Shown: positions 62,082 through 64,000 of the stretch, in pieces
How positions within the stretch are numbered: the first letter of the stretch is position 1
Layout of the letters: each line of letters starts with the position of its first letter
Assembly: GCA_965198655.1 (NCBI GenBank)
Contig: OZ240668.1
Location: 3,100,001 to 3,164,000 of the forward strand
Length of the DNA: 64,000 nucleotides
Direction of reading: 5' to 3'
Source: Lichenicola sp965198655
Lineage (GTDB): Bacteria > Pseudomonadota > Alphaproteobacteria > Acetobacterales > Acetobacteraceae
Notes under the pieces: generated by a model
What the model saw: only the letters and a program-made list of their open reading frames with translations
The model's database searches: none
Told to the model about the DNA's origin: nothing
Made by a program: the position numbers and the translations under genes

Positions 62082-63587
62082 ATGGACACGATCACGACGG
62101 ACAATGGGTCCGCCCGCCCGATACACCAGGAAGTCTATGGCCACTTTATCGGCGGCGAGTGGATCGAGAGCACGTCGGGCAGACGGATCGCCCTCCTCAA
62201 CCCGGCGACCGGCGCGCAACTCGCGGAGATCCAGGCCGGCAACGCGACGGATGCCAAGCGTGCCGTCGACGCAGCGTACGGCGCCTACCCGACATGGTCG
62301 AGAACCAGCCCCGGGGAACGCCAGGGCATCCTCAACGAGATCGGCAGGCGGCTGAAGGCGCGGATCAACGACTACGCGATGCTGGAGACGATCAACAACG
62401 GCAAGCCGATCAACGAGTCGATCTACTTCGACATGCCGATCGCGTTTGACCAGTTCATGTTGTTCTCGGGCACGCCTTGGTCGATCGAGGGAACCACCGC
62501 GAGCCATCCCGGCCGGATCGGCATCGTCCACCGCGAGCCGCTCGGCGTCGTCGCGCAGATCATCCCCTGGAACGTTCCCATGGTGATGATGGCAGCGAAG
62601 CTGGCGCCGGCACTTGCTGCCGGCAACACGGTGGTGCTTAAGCCGTCGGAAATCGTCTGCCTGTCGGTGCTCGAGTTCTTCCGCGAGATGGTGGATCTGC
62701 TTCCTCCCGGCGTCATCAACCTCCTGACCGGATACGGACAGGATGTCGGAGAGCCGCTGGTCACCGACAGCCGTGTCCGCAAGGTCGCCTTCACCGGATC
62801 GCGCGAGACGGCTCGCAAGCTCATTCAATATGCCTCCGTGAACATCATTCCGCAGACGATGGAGCTGGGTGGCAAGTCCGCCGTCATCGTTTGCGAGGAT
62901 GCCGATATCGAAGCGGCCGCTGAGGGTGCCGCGATGTCGGTCGTTCTCAACAAGGGCGAGGTGTGCCTGTCCGGCTCACGGACGTTCGTGCATGACAAGG
63001 TCTATGACCGCTTCCTCGATCGTTTTTCAACGATACTCGACGGCATCCGCATTGGTGACCCGACCAGCCCACAGACCCAGCTTGGTGCACAGGCGTCTTA
63101 CGCCCAGTTCAAGAAAATCCTCGGCTACCTCGAGCTCGGGGCACGTGAAGGCGCCCGAACGCTGCGCGGTGGTCATCGTGCCACCGGTGGTGCCCTCGAT
63201 GCCGGCTATTTCATCCAGCCGACGATCTTCGTCGATGTGGACGACAGCATGCGCATCGCGCGCGAGGAGATCTTCGGGCCGGTCGCGAGTGTCATGCGCT
63301 GGTCGGACGAAGAGGATGTCATGCGGCGTGCGAATGACTCTGACTACGGGCTTGCAGGCGGGATCTGGACGCGCGACCTCGTGCGGGCGCATCGGATGTC
63401 ACAGGCGATGGAAACCGGAACGGTCTGGATCAACGGTTACTACAACGTCATGACCGGGCAGCCGTTCGGTGGCTACAAGCAGAGCGGCTTCGGAAGGGAA
63501 TTCGCCCATGAGGTGCTCGAGCACTACACGCATACCAAGAGCGTCATCATCAACATGAACGAGGGTCCAATGGGCGTTTTCCAGTAG
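62082..63587 (+). CDS. Aldehyde dehydrogenase
   Basis: A 501-residue NAD(P)-dependent aldehyde dehydrogenase. It has PWN with Asn164, Lys187 in VLKPSE, catalytic Glu261 (MELGGKS), nucleophile Cys295 (GEVCLSGSR) and the C-terminal PFGGYKQSGFGRE. Its closest general type is the betaine/phenylacetaldehyde/vanillin-like ALDH group. AAGGA precedes the ATG at 62082. It oxidises an aldehyde from the monooxygenase/SDR pathway to the acid. Confidence 0.93.
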   Translation: MDTITTDNGSARPIHQEVYGHFIGGEWIESTSGRRIALLNPATGAQLAEIQAGNATDAKRAVDAAYGAYPTWSRTSPGERQGILNEIGRRLKARINDYAMLETINNGKPINESIYFDMPIAFDQFMLFSGTPWSIEGTTASHPGRIGIVHREPLGVVAQIIPWNVPMVMMAAKLAPALAAGNTVVLKPSEIVCLSVLEFFREMVDLLPPGVINLLTGYGQDVGEPLVTDSRVRKVAFTGSRETARKLIQYASVNIIPQTMELGGKSAVIVCEDADIEAAAEGAAMSVVLNKGEVCLSGSRTFVHDKVYDRFLDRFSTILDGIRIGDPTSPQTQLGAQASYAQFKKILGYLELGAREGARTLRGGHRATGGALDAGYFIQPTIFVDVDDSMRIAREEIFGPVASVMRWSDEEDVMRRANDSDYGLAGGIWTRDLVRAHRMSQAMETGTVWINGYYNVMTGQPFGGYKQSGFGREFAHEVLEHYTHTKSVIINMNEGPMGVFQ

Positions 63588-63773
63588 GCGGGCAAAGGCC
63601 AAGTTCAGCGTATATCAACTCATCGAATCGCCCTTCTCGAGGATCTGATCGGTTCGATGGCTTTAATCTGCCGGCCGTCCGGTTCCAGGCGTGGAACCCT
63701 GTCGGGCCGCTAGACCGGCCCAGACCTTCTGAATGACGCCATCGAAGCGCAATTCGGATCAAGTAGCGTCCGG

Positions 63774-63980
63774 TTGTATGCAGACGCGCTGTCTCACAAC
63801 CCTGCTGCACTGCAATCGCTCGTTTCGGATGGAAATTTCCTCTTCGGCACGGACGATCCGTCCGTCCCGCTGGATAAAGGCGTGTCCCCGGTTCAGTCGA
63901 TCGGCCCGACCAAAGCGGTCGAGCTCCAGATTGGGCGCGCCGCTGCCGGGACGTGGGCCTCACGTGGCTGCGGCTCATGA
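63774..63980 (+). pseudogene. Amidohydrolase (ACMSD-like decarboxylase) C-terminal scrap
   Basis: The frame reads YADALSHNPAALQSLVSDGN followed by FLFGTDDPSVP. This matches the metal-site end of ACMSD/6-methylsalicylate decarboxylase-type amidohydrolases (Y-D-TALSxNP-AL-LL ... ILFGTDxPF). The central part is shortened and the rest degenerates before the stop at 63980. The 186 bases before it (63588-63773) contain no matching N-terminal part, so this is a fragment. It would fit the aromatic-catabolism theme of the preceding genes. Confidence 0.45.
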
Positions 63981-64000
63981 GACTGGAATGCTCCCCTGTG

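Noticed and set aside
1..64000. CRISPR arrays, tRNA and rRNA genes
   Set aside because: No regularly spaced repeats, cloverleaf-like sequence or rRNA-like stretch was recognised by eye; a covariance-model scan was not possible.

Overview
The window is GC-rich DNA from a Gram-negative bacterium. It carries three TonB-dependent outer-membrane receptors, several periplasmic-binding-protein ABC importers, and a phosphoketolase, acetate kinase and class I aldolase block. These suggest an alphaproteobacterium, with Acetobacteraceae-type acetic acid bacteria or relatives the best guess (inferred from gene content, not from a marker gene). No rRNA, tRNA or CRISPR array was recognised. The window is accessory in character: catabolic operons, many transporters and regulators, and a striking number of decayed genes.

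Layout. 1-1474: start of a TonB receptor (reverse strand, cut by the window edge). 1475-2373: decayed DNA with a flavin-monooxygenase-like scrap. 2374-10761: a reverse-strand sugar or polyol operon (bifunctional class II aldolase/SDR, PfkB kinase, Cof-type HAD phosphatase, ribose-type ABC importer, SDR dehydrogenase). It diverges from a SorC-family regulator (10890-11873) across a palindromic operator region. 11956-14457: second TonB receptor. 14950-21168: GlxA-type AraC regulator, tandem SnoaL-like protein, sarcosine/N-methyl amino acid oxidase and two MFS transporters. 21653-23114: Nei-type DNA glycosylase and a small hypothetical protein. 23460-28183: an aldonate or deoxy-ketogluconate set (lactonase, MFS, KDPG aldolase, truncated KDG kinase) with a divergent LysR regulator.

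28392-42154: eleven co-directional genes, mostly overlapping by 4 bases: TonB receptor, amidase, dipeptide-type ABC importer (five genes), P1-family (DmpA/NylC-like) N-terminal hydrolase, alpha/beta hydrolase, TTC38-like repeat protein and omega-amino-acid aminotransferase. Together they read as a complete outer-membrane-to-cytoplasm route for taking up and dismantling an amide or oligo-amide of an omega- or beta-amino acid. This is the most promising candidate for an undescribed system.

42394-57256: a phytase-like pseudogene broken by a nonsense codon and an IS5-type remnant, then a triosephosphate isomerase scrap, a PRC-barrel protein, acetate kinase, glucokinase, phosphoketolase, class I aldolase, a histidine phosphatase, a lipoprotein, a stomatin-like protein and a P-type proton ATPase. 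A 14-base motif close to TAGGTAGTTTCCGA lies upstream of several of these genes on both strands and is probably the operator of one regulon. 57257-58454: decayed tyrosine recombinase. 58961-63587: TetR-type regulator, flavin-dependent monooxygenase, SDR and aldehyde dehydrogenase, with a perfect 12-base inverted repeat before the SDR. An amidohydrolase scrap lies at the right edge.
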